A stretch of 18,337 nt of DNA from the NCBI GenBank assembly GCA_050699655.1, contig JBOHFJ010000048.1, positions 1 through 18,337 on the forward strand. Direction: 5' to 3'. The position numbers were made by a program, and so were the translations under genes. The DNA is from GCA-003244245 sp050699655 (GTDB lineage Bacteria > Actinomycetota > Actinomycetes > Mycobacteriales > Pseudonocardiaceae). Below, piece after piece: positions 1-6,377 of the stretch (within the stretch, counting starts at the first letter, position 1; every line of letters begins with the position of its first letter). A model generated the notes under the pieces. It was not told the origin of the DNA. It ran no database searches and worked only from the letters and a program-made list of their open reading frames with translations.

Positions 1-230
1 TGTCCTGCGCGGCCAATGTGCTGCTGCTCGACGAGCCGACCAACAACCTCGACCCGGTGTCCCGGGAGCGGGTGCTCGACGCGCTGGCGCACTACGCCGG
101 TGCGGTGGTGCTGGTGACCCACGACCCCGGCGCGGTGCAGGCGCTCAAGCCCGAGCGGGTGATCCTGCTGCCGGATGGCACCGAGGATCACTGGAGCGCG
201 GACTACCTCGACTTGGTTCAGCTCGCCTGA
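1..230 (+). CDS. ABC-F family ATPase, C-terminal fragment (cut by window start)
   Basis: This is the last ~75 residues of an ABC ATPase, open at the left edge. The Walker B region reads VLLLDEPTNNLD, followed by the D-loop, and then the H-loop histidine in LVTHDPGAV. The TNNLD form and a C-terminus ending soon after a 'W...YLDLV' segment are typical of ABC-F proteins, soluble translation or antibiotic-resistance factors with two ATPase domains and no membrane part. Here it would be the second ATPase domain. The stop is TGA at 228-230, inside a short run of degenerate CCTGAA hexamers (226-256). Next gene downstream is a small HTH protein; the same order occurs in mycobacteria (Rv1473-Rv1473A, from memory). 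The N-terminal domain lies outside the window, so the exact subfamily cannot be given. Confidence 0.9.
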   Translation, partial: SCAANVLLLDEPTNNLDPVSRERVLDALAHYAGAVVLVTHDPGAVQALKPERVILLPDGTEDHWSADYLDLVQLA

Positions 231-314
231 ACCCGAACCTGAACCTGAACCTGGGGGCCGGGCCTGGGCCGCACCGGCCGCTCGCACGTGCATCTGGTCC
301 CGCCAAAGATACCG

Positions 315-345
315 TTCACAGATCCACCCGGAGATCTTCTAGCGT
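315..345 (+). promoter_or_regulatory. possible promoter of the small HTH gene
   Basis: TTCACA (315-320) and TAGCGT (340-345) are spaced 19 bp apart and resemble a vegetative actinobacterial promoter. The second element lies in TCTTCTAGCGT (335-345), which recurs exactly at 391-401 just before the ribosome binding site. The spacing is at the long end, so this is tentative. Confidence 0.3.
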
Positions 346-421
346 AGATCGCCAACCTGGTCGATCATTGCGACAAGGGCCGCGACCGGCTCTTCTAGCG
401 TGGGAAGGAAGGCGTTTCACG

Positions 422-631
422 GTGGCCGACTTGAAGAAGGGCAGCCGGATCACTGGCGTTGCCCGGGACAAGCTCGCAGCGGAGCTGAAGAAGAAGTACG
501 AGAAGGGCGCCAGCATCCGGGCGCTCGCGGAGGCGACCGGGCGGTCGTACGGCTTCGTGCACCGGGTGCTCTCCGAGTCCGGTGTGACGTTGCGTGGCCG
601 CGGTGGTGCCACCCGCACGAAGAAGAAGTAG
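422..631 (+). CDS. small helix-turn-helix DNA-binding protein (69 aa)
   Basis: The protein is 69 aa, very basic, and begins at GTG 422, preceded by a strong GGAAGGAAGG ribosome binding site (403-412) with 9 nt spacing; a longer in-frame start at 368 lacks a site. It has a lysine-rich N-terminus, then a helix-turn-helix around residues 29-50 (GASIRALAEATGRSYGFVHR), and a tail of glycines, arginines and lysines (RGRGGATRTKKK). This matches a widespread actinobacterial family of ~65-70 aa proteins usually annotated only as HTH domain proteins; the M. tuberculosis counterpart next to the ABC-F gene is, from memory, Rv1473A. It probably binds DNA, but its targets are unknown. It lies 191 bp downstream of the ABC-F gene on the same strand. 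Confidence 0.88.
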   Translation: MADLKKGSRITGVARDKLAAELKKKYEKGASIRALAEATGRSYGFVHRVLSESGVTLRGRGGATRTKKK

Positions 632-646
632 ACCCCCAGGAGGTTC

Positions 647-1205
647 ATGGCTCAGGCGCGAGAGCGGGCATCCCGTTACGCCTTCGCGCAGTCGAGGGGT
701 AGCGCCGCCGAGCGTGAACGTCTCGCCCTGCTCCAGACCCTCAGGGATGCGCACACAATCCGATGTCTGGGTGTGGTCGGGATCGGCGAGGCTGGCGCTG
801 CCTTGATGTTGGCGCGGGTGCCGGCTCGCTCGCTTGCTTGTTGAGCGAGCGAGCCCGCCCGAGTGGTCGCGTCGTCGCGACCGACCTTGAGACAGCCGCA
901 CTCGCCGATCTCGACGCCCCCAACCTGGATGTCTCCGTCACGACATCGTCGTGGCCGACGATCTCCCCGGGGAGACTTTCGACCTCGTCCACACGATTCG
1001 TGCTGTGTCACCCCCGGACAGGGAAGAGGCACTGGAGTGCATCGTCGCTGCGGCCCGACCTGGCGGTTGGGTGGTGGTAGGTGACCAAAGACCTGCGAGC
1101 GGTCGCGCCCGCTCAACCCTTGATGAGTTCTCCGCCCTGTTCACCGATCCCGCCTTCGCCTGGTGGGGCGGAACCACTTGGACAGGCTGGGGACGCAAGC
1201 CCGCC
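647..1205 (+). pseudogene. SAM-dependent methyltransferase, multiply frameshifted remnant
   Basis: A class I methyltransferase can be read only by switching frame several times. The start ATG at 647 follows AGGAGG. The first frame gives residues up to about 790. The next frame gives the SAM-binding motif CLDVGAGAGSLA, then the acidic strand end VVATDLETAAL. From about 935 the reading moves again to DLPGETFDLVH. It shifts briefly to TRFVLCH, returns to PDREEALECIVAAARPGG, and near 1085-1140 moves again (DLRAVAPAQP, then DEFSALFTDPAF). At least five indels are needed, so it is decayed rather than a sequencing slip. It is also shorter than the usual ~260-270 aa: similarity fades near 1200, where the convergent remnant begins. 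Family known from the motifs; substrate unknown. Confidence 0.75.
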
Positions 1206-1229
1206 CCGTGACGGTGACATCCGCAAGAC

Positions 1230-2020
1230 TCAGATCCCAAATCCCATCGCCGCCAGTTGGTCATCCAACGCCTGGACAGCCAAGGTGTCCTGCCACGGCT
1301 GCATCTGGGCGCGAGCGGCCCGTACTTTTTGGTCCGTCGTGCCGTCGGGACTTGGGTGGCGAGCAGCGCGCCGTCGCCAATGACTCGGGCGGCCTCTTCG
1401 ATCTCGCCTAATTGCAGGTGGGCGCTGCCCAAGCGAACTGTGCAGTGGGTTAAGATGCCCGCGTAAGAAGTATCCAAAATCCGTAGGCCTGTGCTGGCTT
1501 TGGTGGCGGCTTCCTCAGGCGCAGCAGACAGTCACTCTGATGGCTCGCAACCAGACCCCTCGTGGCACCAATATGGTGATTCGGGGGACATCTGGCCAGC
1601 GGCTGATGGAAGTCCGGTCTGCTCCGGTCGAACGCTGCCATGCACTCCTTGCACTGATCGTCAACCGCGTAAGCGGTACCAGAACAAACATCAAAGTAGA
1701 TTTTTAGCGCTACGTCATCGGTCTTGTCCGCAAGGCTCTGGGCCGCCACGGCGAAGTCGAGACCGGCGTGGGCTTTGCCGCGCCAGGAAGAAAAGTAACT
1801 CATATTGCACAGTGCGTAGACAGCAAGTTCGGTGTTGCAGGCTTCTTGCGCGGTCCCCCGCGCTTGGTTGCAGTAGTGCAGGGCGCTGGTGTCGTCGTTG
1901 AGTTCGAAGAAGTAGTGTCCGGCGGAGCTGGCCGTTCTGCCGTGGACCGACAAAAGGCGAGGGCGAAGTAGCGCCGGGCAACCGGTCAGCAGGGTACGCA
2001 CGGTCGTTTCAAGATCGTAC
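1230..2020 (-). pseudogene. C-terminal remnant of a TPR-like regulatory protein
   Basis: Read leftwards, about 260 residues of a helical-repeat protein are recognisable: LLSVHGRTASSAGHYFFELN, ALHYCNQARGTAQEA, AVYALCNMSYFSSWRGKAHA, GLVASHQSDCLLRL, then DTSYAG...LGSAHLQLGEIEEAARVIGDGALLATQVPTA, and finally QPWQDTLAVQALDDQLAAMG with TGA at 1230-1232. These segments resemble the C-terminal TPR-like half of large HTH (XRE-type) regulators common in Pseudonocardiaceae. The reading frame breaks near 1500 (a deletion before PEEAATKAS) and near 1335 (one base lost in the A-rich ACCAAAAAGTAC). No N-terminal HTH is found; similarity stops near 2020 at an inverted-repeat region. The parent family assignment is from memory and moderate; the decay is visible directly. 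Confidence 0.65.
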
Positions 2021-2234
2021 ACAGAGTTGCGGTGGTGTCTCCTTTCCCTCTCGAGCCCCGCCTGCGCTGTGGTTCCCGAACTCAACAGCGGCGCTGTTCA
2101 ACTCGGTCATCACCGCGCTGTTGTTGAGTTCGGGAACCCAGGAGCGGGAGGGGTACCAGGCGTCGGCTGGATCACCTTCGGATGGTGGCCGACCATGGTT
2201 CACGGCCTACCTGTGCGATCTTGAAACGACCGTG
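1999..2234. repeat. inverted 19-bp arms flanking a repeat-rich segment
   Basis: The 19-mer CGATCTTGAAACGACCGTG occurs on the plus strand at 2216-2234 and as its exact reverse complement at 1999-2017. Between the arms lies a nested palindrome (2071-2138). There is no transposase reading frame inside. It may be a small non-coding repeat or the scar of a rearrangement that removed the start of the regulator gene. Confidence 0.6.
2071..2138. repeat. large palindrome with 17-bp perfect arms
   Basis: GGTTCCCGAACTCAACA (2071-2087) pairs perfectly with 2122-2138, 34 nt apart. The interior contains a second hairpin (AACAGC 2084-2089 with GCTGTT 2093-2098) and two copies of GCGCTGTT (2091-2098 and 2115-2122). 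On the minus strand it reads as repeated ELN-SAV peptides in a spurious frame. The organisation suggests a repetitive intergenic palindromic element; no gene is visible from about 2022 to 2314. Confidence 0.7.
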
Positions 2235-2314
2235 GGCAGCGCAGTGAGGCTACCGAAACGGCGAAGTGCCGTCGGCACTCTTCCTTGGCGGGTGGTGTTC
2301 GAGCGGGGCAGTGT

Positions 2315-2390
2315 TGGTGCCGGCGGTGGGATTCGAACCCACACTGGCGGGTTCCTAGGACCCGTGCCTCTGCCGTTGGGCTACGCCGGC
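2315..2390 (-). tRNA. tRNA-like gene, 76 nt with encoded CCA; loop centre UAG, isotype uncertain
   Basis: The minus strand folds as a full cloverleaf. The acceptor stem pairs GCCGGCG (2390-2384) with CGCCGGC. A GCC/GGC D-stem encloses a loop with GG. The anticodon stem is CGGGT/ACCCG, the variable region has 5 nt, the T-arm is GTGGG-TTCGAAT-CCCAC, and the discriminator A is followed by an encoded CCA. The anticodon loop reads CCTAGGA, which puts UAG at positions 34-36 (Leu CUA codons) but leaves C instead of the near-universal U at position 33. A leucine tRNA should also carry a long variable arm, which is absent. Its first 10 nt overlap the end of the HNH gene on the same strand: nt 8-10 are that gene's TAG stop. 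It may be an accessory or non-decoding tRNA. Confidence 0.85.
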
Positions 2391-3035
2391 TTGCGGTTAC
2401 GAGCACACCAGGTCTCGGTGAGCGCGTGGCAGTTGGGGCAGAGAATACGGGGGTTCGACAACCGGTTGTCAGTGTGGTCACCGTTGATGTGGTCGAGGGC
2501 GAGCGGGAGGTCCTGGCCGCGCCACTGTTGTAGGCCGCACTCCACGCACCGTCGTTCCTTCAAGCCCATCTTGATCAATCGTTCATGTAAGCGGGCGGAG
2601 TTCGTGTAGGGCGTGGGGCACGAGGATCTCGCTCAGCGGTGGCACGCTGCGACCTGGGAACTTACGACCCCGCGCCCAGCTTTGGCCGGTGAAGTGTGAG
2701 TTGTCCAGGCTGAGTCTCTTGATATGTCCGGCGAGCAGACGGTAGATGCCTCCACTCGGCTGGTAGCCGAGACGACGCATGACTTCGGCGAGCGAGCGGC
2801 TGGCCGCCACCGGGTCAGCCAGCTCGCGGTCGGTCCACCGTCGAGGACGTGGACGGATGGGGATGGGCGCGGATTCGAAGCGGAATACGTCGAAACCGAG
2901 CCGCGCGATGTGGTGACGGAGAGAATCGTAGTCTCCAGCCACGATCCCGAGTTGCGCGCACACTTCGCTCAGCTTCCCGCTTGAACGCACTGCGGCGCGA
3001 AGTTGTTCATCGGTCCAACTTCGGCGGCGAGGCAC
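2381..3035 (-). pseudogene. HNH endonuclease, frameshifted
   Basis: The leftward frame starts at GTG 3035. Residues 1-~110 hold two copies of a WTDEQL...HIxRLGxD helical DNA-binding module (RSWTDEQLRAAV and RRWTDRELADPV), followed by SHFTGQSWARGRKF and LSEILVP. The frame then breaks at a run of four C (plus-strand G at 2615-2618): with one C fewer it continues as YTNSARLHERLIKMGLKERR. That leads into the HNH nuclease core, a zinc pair CVEC, LDHINGD, NRL and CPNCHAL, and ends in RKPA with TAG at 2381-2383. Such proteins are homing-type or phage-type endonucleases of ~200-220 aa. The single base could be a real mutation or a base-calling error; everything else is intact. Its last 10 nt lie inside the tRNA gene. 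Confidence 0.85.
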
Positions 3036-3040
3036 ACCTA

Positions 3041-3069
3041 ACGATATAGAACATATGTTCGATTGTCAA
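3041..3069 (-). promoter_or_regulatory. leaderless sigma-A-type promoter of the HNH gene
   Basis: On the minus strand a perfect -35 TTGACA (3069-3064) is followed by 17 bp and a -10 TATCGT (3046-3041). Transcription should start at or within a base or two of the GTG at 3035, giving a leaderless message; no ribosome binding site is needed or seen. Confidence 0.75.
3047..3062. promoter_or_regulatory. LexA (SOS) box
   Basis: TAGAACATATGTTCGA contains the perfect palindrome GAACATATGTTC (3049-3060) and matches the actinobacterial/Bacillus LexA operator TCGAACATATGTTCGA at 15 of 16 positions. It lies within the 17-bp spacer of the HNH promoter, where a bound repressor would block RNA polymerase. 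Confidence 0.75.
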
Positions 3070-3083
3070 TGTGACTGGGCGCG

Positions 3084-3557
3084 TCACACGCCGAGGTCTT
3101 TGCGCAGTTTGGCTACGTGGCCGGTGGCGCGGACGTTGTACAGTGCCCGTTCGATGCGACCCTGGGAGTCGATCACGAAGGTGGATCGGATGACACCGGT
3201 GACCGTCCGGCCGTACATCTGCTTCTCGCCGTAGGCGCCGTAGGCGGTGAGCACGCGACGGTCCACATCGGACAGCAACGCGAAGGTGAGACCCTCGGCG
3301 TCGCGGAACTTCGCCAGCTTCGCCGGCGGGTCCGGCGAGACGCCGAGTACCGCGAACCCGGCCGTGGCCAGTTCAGCGAGGTTGTCCCGGAAGTCGCAGG
3401 CCTGCTTGGTGCAGCCGGGGGTGCTAGCGGCTGGGTAGCAGTAGAGCACCACGGACCGGCCGCGGTAGTCCGACAGCGAGACGGGGGTGCCGTCGGCGTC
3501 GAGCAGGGTGAACTCCGGGGCGGCGTCGCCGGGGGACAGCGTGGCGTTGTCGGTCAC
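3084..3557 (-). CDS. bcp: thioredoxin-dependent thiol peroxidase (Bcp-type peroxiredoxin)
   Basis: The 157-aa product matches the full length of Bcp/PrxQ peroxiredoxins, cytosolic enzymes that reduce hydrogen peroxide and organic hydroperoxides using thioredoxin. The thioredoxin-like fold starts with PGDAAPEFTLLD. The active site YPAASTPGCTKQACDFRD gives the peroxidatic Cys49 and, five residues on, the resolving Cys54 typical of atypical 2-Cys enzymes. IRSTFVIDSQGRI and a helical end (VAKLRKDLGV) complete the domain. The start is GTG 3557, giving MTDNATLSPGDAAPEF as in the family. It is transcribed away from the DUF3618 gene. The SOS-type HNH promoter lies just past its stop. No domain is missing and codon use is like the neighbouring core genes. 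Confidence 0.95.
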   Translation of the reverse strand: MTDNATLSPGDAAPEFTLLDADGTPVSLSDYRGRSVVLYCYPAASTPGCTKQACDFRDNLAELATAGFAVLGVSPDPPAKLAKFRDAEGLTFALLSDVDRRVLTAYGAYGEKQMYGRTVTGVIRSTFVIDSQGRIERALYNVRATGHVAKLRKDLGV

Positions 3558-3581
3558 GAGGTCGGACGGTACCGCCCGGGC

Positions 3582-3640
3582 GGGGTGGCTTCGCTACTCG
3601 GGCACGCTTCCCCACCGGGGCATGGGGTGGCTTCGCCACC
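3582..3640. repeat. 13-bp direct repeat and short hairpin between bcp and the DUF3618 gene
   Basis: GGGGTGGCTTCGC occurs at 3582-3594 and 3624-3636, each followed by a similar GGGCACG stretch. The second copy forms a hairpin GGTGGC-TTC-GCCACC (3626-3640). It lies in the divergent intergenic region, so a regulatory or simply repetitive role is possible. Confidence 0.55.
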
Positions 3641-3695
3641 GGGGGCACGGCGTGGCTACGGTGTGCCGGACCCAATCCCCGCGCGAGGAGGACCC

Positions 3696-3917
3696 ATGGC
3701 CCGCGACGCCGACACCATTGAACGCGACATCGAGCAGGCCCGCGATTCGCTGGCCGAGACGCTGCAGGAGCTCGGCACCCGGGCTGATCCCCGGCGCTTG
3801 GTGGAGAGCGGCAAGGAGAAGATGGAAACCACCCTCGGCAACCCGACGGTGCGCTACTCGCTGATGGGTGCCGGTGCGCTCATCGCGCTGGTGCTGTTGC
3901 GCAAGCTCTTCCGCTGA
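3696..3917 (+). CDS. DUF3618 domain membrane protein (73 aa)
   Basis: Starts at ATG 3696 after a strong GAGGAGGA site (3685-3692). The family signature is the acidic helix DTIERDIEQARDSLAETLQELG followed by a conserved DPRRLVESGKEKME region, and a single C-terminal transmembrane helix (about residues 54-70, LMGAGALIALVLLRKLF) ending in a basic anchor. DUF3618 proteins are small actinobacterial membrane proteins of unknown function, often near bcp. The gene is divergent from bcp (138 bp apart) and its last 38 nt overlap the 3' end of convergent treZ. Confidence 0.9.
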   Translation: MARDADTIERDIEQARDSLAETLQELGTRADPRRLVESGKEKMETTLGNPTVRYSLMGAGALIALVLLRKLFR

Positions 3918-5646
3918 GTTCGAGCGCCACCACGGCGAAGGACTCCCTGTCCAGCCGCAGGGAACTTTGCGCCGTGGCGGTCTCCCCGGACGCGAGCAGA
4001 ACCTGAGTGGGCTGGCCGTCCAGCGCCACGGTGCCCGGCCGCGCGCTCAGGTTCACCACCACACGCAGCGCACCGCGGTGCAGCACCAGCGTGCGGGCTT
4101 CCTCGTCCACATCCACGGTCAGGGCGTCCAGCCGCGGGTCGGACAGCTCCGGGCGACGCTTGCGCAGCGCGATCAGCTCCCGGTAGGTGCGCAGCAGCGT
4201 GGCGTGCGGCTCGGTACCCGGCTCAGACCAGTCCAACTGAGAGCGTCGAAAAGTCCGCTCGTCGTTCGGGTCGGGGACATCCGTGTCATCCCACCCGTGC
4301 TCGGCGAACTCGGCGTAGCGGCCGCCGCGGATGGCCTCCCGCAGCTGCGCGTCGGGCATGAAAGAGAAGAACTGGAACGGGGTGGCCGCGCCCCACTCCT
4401 CACCCATGAAGATCATCGGCGTGTAGGGGGAGCACAACACCAGCGCCGCTCCGCAGGCCAGCAGGCCGGGGGAGAGGGTGGCCGAGATCCGGTCGCCGGT
4501 GGCGCGGTTGCCCACCTGGTCGTGGTTCTGCAGGTAGGCGAGGAACTTCCAGCCGGGCAGGCGCGCGGTGTCCACCGGCCTGCCATGGGCGCGCTGCCGG
4601 AAGCCTGACCAGCGCCCATCGTGGAAGAACGCTTTCCGTAGGGTGCGGGCCAGGTCGGGCAGCGTGCCGAAGTCGGCGTAGTAGCCCTGCCGCTCACCGG
4701 TCAGCGTGGCGTGCAGGCAGTGGTGGATGTCGTCGTCCCACTGCGCGCTCAGCCCGTAGCCCCCGGCGGCTCTCGGGGTGACCAGCCGAGGGTTGTTGAG
4801 GTCGGATTCGGCGATCAGCGACAGCGGCCGTCGCAGATGCCCGGCCAGAGTGTCCACCTCAGCGGCCAGTTCCTCCAGCAGGTGGGTGGCCCGGGAATCG
4901 CGCAGCGCGTGCACGGCGTCCAGCCGCAGCCCGTCCAGGTGGTAGTCACGCAGCCAGGCCAGCGCGTTGTCGATGACGTAGCGGCGCACCTCGTCGGACT
5001 GCGGGCCGTCCAGGTTGAGCGCCGGGCCCCAGATGTTGCTCCCGGCGAAGTACGGGCCGAAGCGGTCCAGGTAGGCGCCGGAGGGGCCGAGGTGGTTGTG
5101 CACCACGTCGAGGACCACACCCAGGCCGCGGGTGTGGCAGGCGTCCACGAAGCGCTTGAAGGCGTCAGGCCCGCCGTAGTTCTCGGTTACGGCGTACCAG
5201 CCCACCCCGTCGTAGCCCCAGTTGCGAGGCCCGTCCACCGCGTTGACCGGCATCACCTCGATCAGGTCGACGCCCAGCGCGGTGAGGTGGCCGAGGCGCT
5301 CGATCGCGGAGTCGAAGCTGCCCGCCGCGGTGAACGTGCCGATGTGCAGTTCGTAGAGCACGCTGCCCGCCAGCGCCCGGCCGGTCCAGAGCTGGTCGGT
5401 CCACTCGAAGGCGCTGTGGTCATAGACCCGCGACGCCGCGTGCACCCCGTCCGGCTGCCACCGGGATTGGGGGTCGGGCAGCGGGGTGTCCTCCTCGTCC
5501 AGCCGGAACGCGTAGTCACTGCCTGCTCTGGCGTCGTCGACGCTCACACACCACCAGCCACCGGCAGAGCGGGTCATCTCGTGTTCAGCGCCATTCACCA
5601 CGACTCGTACCCGCTGACGTTGCGGGGCCCACACCGTGAAGTCCAT
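3880..5646 (-). CDS. treZ: malto-oligosyltrehalose trehalohydrolase
   Basis: TreZ cleaves the trehalosyl end made by TreY and releases trehalose in the cytosol. The protein is 588 aa from ATG 5646, the usual family size; the frame stays open to 5760 but the added 38 residues are unlike the family, whose N-terminus is MDFTVWAPQ. An N-terminal carbohydrate-binding E-set region (1-~95) precedes a GH13 barrel with DVVHNHLG (Asp180), GLRLDAVHAL (nucleophile Asp243), LIAESD (acid/base Glu280) and QNHDQVGNR (Asp376). YELHIGTF and the W-rich YGYDGVGWYA-like segment are TreZ hallmarks. Its 3' end overlaps the convergent DUF3618 gene by 38 bp. It is on the same strand as treX-treY but separated from them by about 7.3 kb. 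It is divergent from the Uma2 gene, with 70 bp between them. Confidence 0.96.
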   Translation of the reverse strand: MDFTVWAPQRQRVRVVVNGAEHEMTRSAGGWWCVSVDDARAGSDYAFRLDEEDTPLPDPQSRWQPDGVHAASRVYDHSAFEWTDQLWTGRALAGSVLYELHIGTFTAAGSFDSAIERLGHLTALGVDLIEVMPVNAVDGPRNWGYDGVGWYAVTENYGGPDAFKRFVDACHTRGLGVVLDVVHNHLGPSGAYLDRFGPYFAGSNIWGPALNLDGPQSDEVRRYVIDNALAWLRDYHLDGLRLDAVHALRDSRATHLLEELAAEVDTLAGHLRRPLSLIAESDLNNPRLVTPRAAGGYGLSAQWDDDIHHCLHATLTGERQGYYADFGTLPDLARTLRKAFFHDGRWSGFRQRAHGRPVDTARLPGWKFLAYLQNHDQVGNRATGDRISATLSPGLLACGAALVLCSPYTPMIFMGEEWGAATPFQFFSFMPDAQLREAIRGGRYAEFAEHGWDDTDVPDPNDERTFRRSQLDWSEPGTEPHATLLRTYRELIALRKRRPELSDPRLDALTVDVDEEARTLVLHRGALRVVVNLSARPGTVALDGQPTQVLLASGETATAQSSLRLDRESFAVVALELSGRACATAPAR

Positions 5647-5716
5647 GAGCACCGATCTTGTCAGGGTTGCGTGGCATTGTCTGGTCATGACCGTGTCGAG
5701 GGGGCAGCATGGGGGC

Positions 5717-6295
5717 ATGGCGACTGGGTTGGACGGGTTCGGGCACGCGGGGGAGTTCACTGTCGAGGATCTCGGGCGGATGCCTGACGACGGGCGCCGC
5801 TACGAGCTGCTGGACGGGATACTCGTCGTGAGTCCGGCACCGGGGGTGTGGCACCAGGAGGTGGTGTTCGCGCTCGCCCGGGCGCTGCACGCCACCTGCC
5901 CGCCAGAGTTGCACGTGGTGATCGCGCCGTTCGAGTGGCGCGGCGGCAGGCGCACCGCGCTGCAACCCGATGTGCTGGTAGCGCGGCACGGTGACCTGCT
6001 CGCCGCGGAGGGTGGGAAATACCTCGGGGCACCTCCGGTGCTCGCTGTGGAGGTGCTCTCGCCGAGCACCCGGCGGATTGATCGACTGTCGAAACTGTCC
6101 GCCTACGAGGAGGCTGGTGTCGCCTCGTACTGGCTGGTCGACCCGGATCCGCACGCTCCCTCGCTGCGCGCGTTGGATCTGGTGGACGGCCGCTATGTCG
6201 ATGTCGGGTGCCCCTCGGGTGAGCAGGCCTGGCAAGCGACGCGTCCATTCCCGGTCACCATCACACCCACAGACCTCGTCGCCGGGCTGCGCTGA
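5717..6295 (+). CDS. Uma2 family (DUF820) putative PD-(D/E)XK endonuclease
   Basis: The 192-aa product shows the Uma2 layout: FTVEDLGRMPDDGRRYELLDGILVVSPAPG at residues 14-43, a helical H-x-x-V region, then the nuclease core LQPDVLVAR (Asp85) and VLAVEVLSPSTRRIDRLSKLSAYEEAGVASYWLVDP (Glu112 in the E-x-L position). The family has a restriction-endonuclease-like fold, but its biological targets are unknown; actinobacteria and cyanobacteria carry many copies. ATG 5717 is chosen because it gives the standard length and follows a G-rich site (GAGGGGG); in-frame starts at 5636 and 5687 would overlap or abut treZ and lack a site. It opens the block that separates treZ from treY. Confidence 0.88.
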   Translation: MATGLDGFGHAGEFTVEDLGRMPDDGRRYELLDGILVVSPAPGVWHQEVVFALARALHATCPPELHVVIAPFEWRGGRRTALQPDVLVARHGDLLAAEGGKYLGAPPVLAVEVLSPSTRRIDRLSKLSAYEEAGVASYWLVDPDPHAPSLRALDLVDGRYVDVGCPSGEQAWQATRPFPVTITPTDLVAGLR

Positions 6296-6377
6296 GGCTG
6301 CGGGGTGCGCTAGCCAGTAGCCGGTCTCGGCGCAGCCGCTCTACGGTGGGACTGGGACTTGAGGCCAGGAGGGCGTC

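Noticed and set aside
823..855. Perfect 12-bp hairpin GGCTCGCTCGCT with 9-nt loop
   Set aside because: It codes for the conserved GSLACLLSERA segment of the methyltransferase remnant, so it is explained by coding sequence and GC bias; no T tract follows.
1999..2234. Insertion sequence
   Set aside because: Inverted arms are present, but there is no transposase frame between them and no clear target duplication.
2121..2609. 162-codon plus-strand frame
   Set aside because: It runs through the palindrome, the tRNA and antisense of the HNH gene; not a plausible gene.
5647..5760. N-terminal extension of TreZ by 38 residues
   Set aside because: The added sequence is not TreZ-like, overlaps the Uma2 start region, and ATG 5646 gives the standard N-terminus.
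4711..5787. 358-codon open frame on the plus strand
   Set aside because: Antisense shadow of treZ, with repetitive low-complexity translation.
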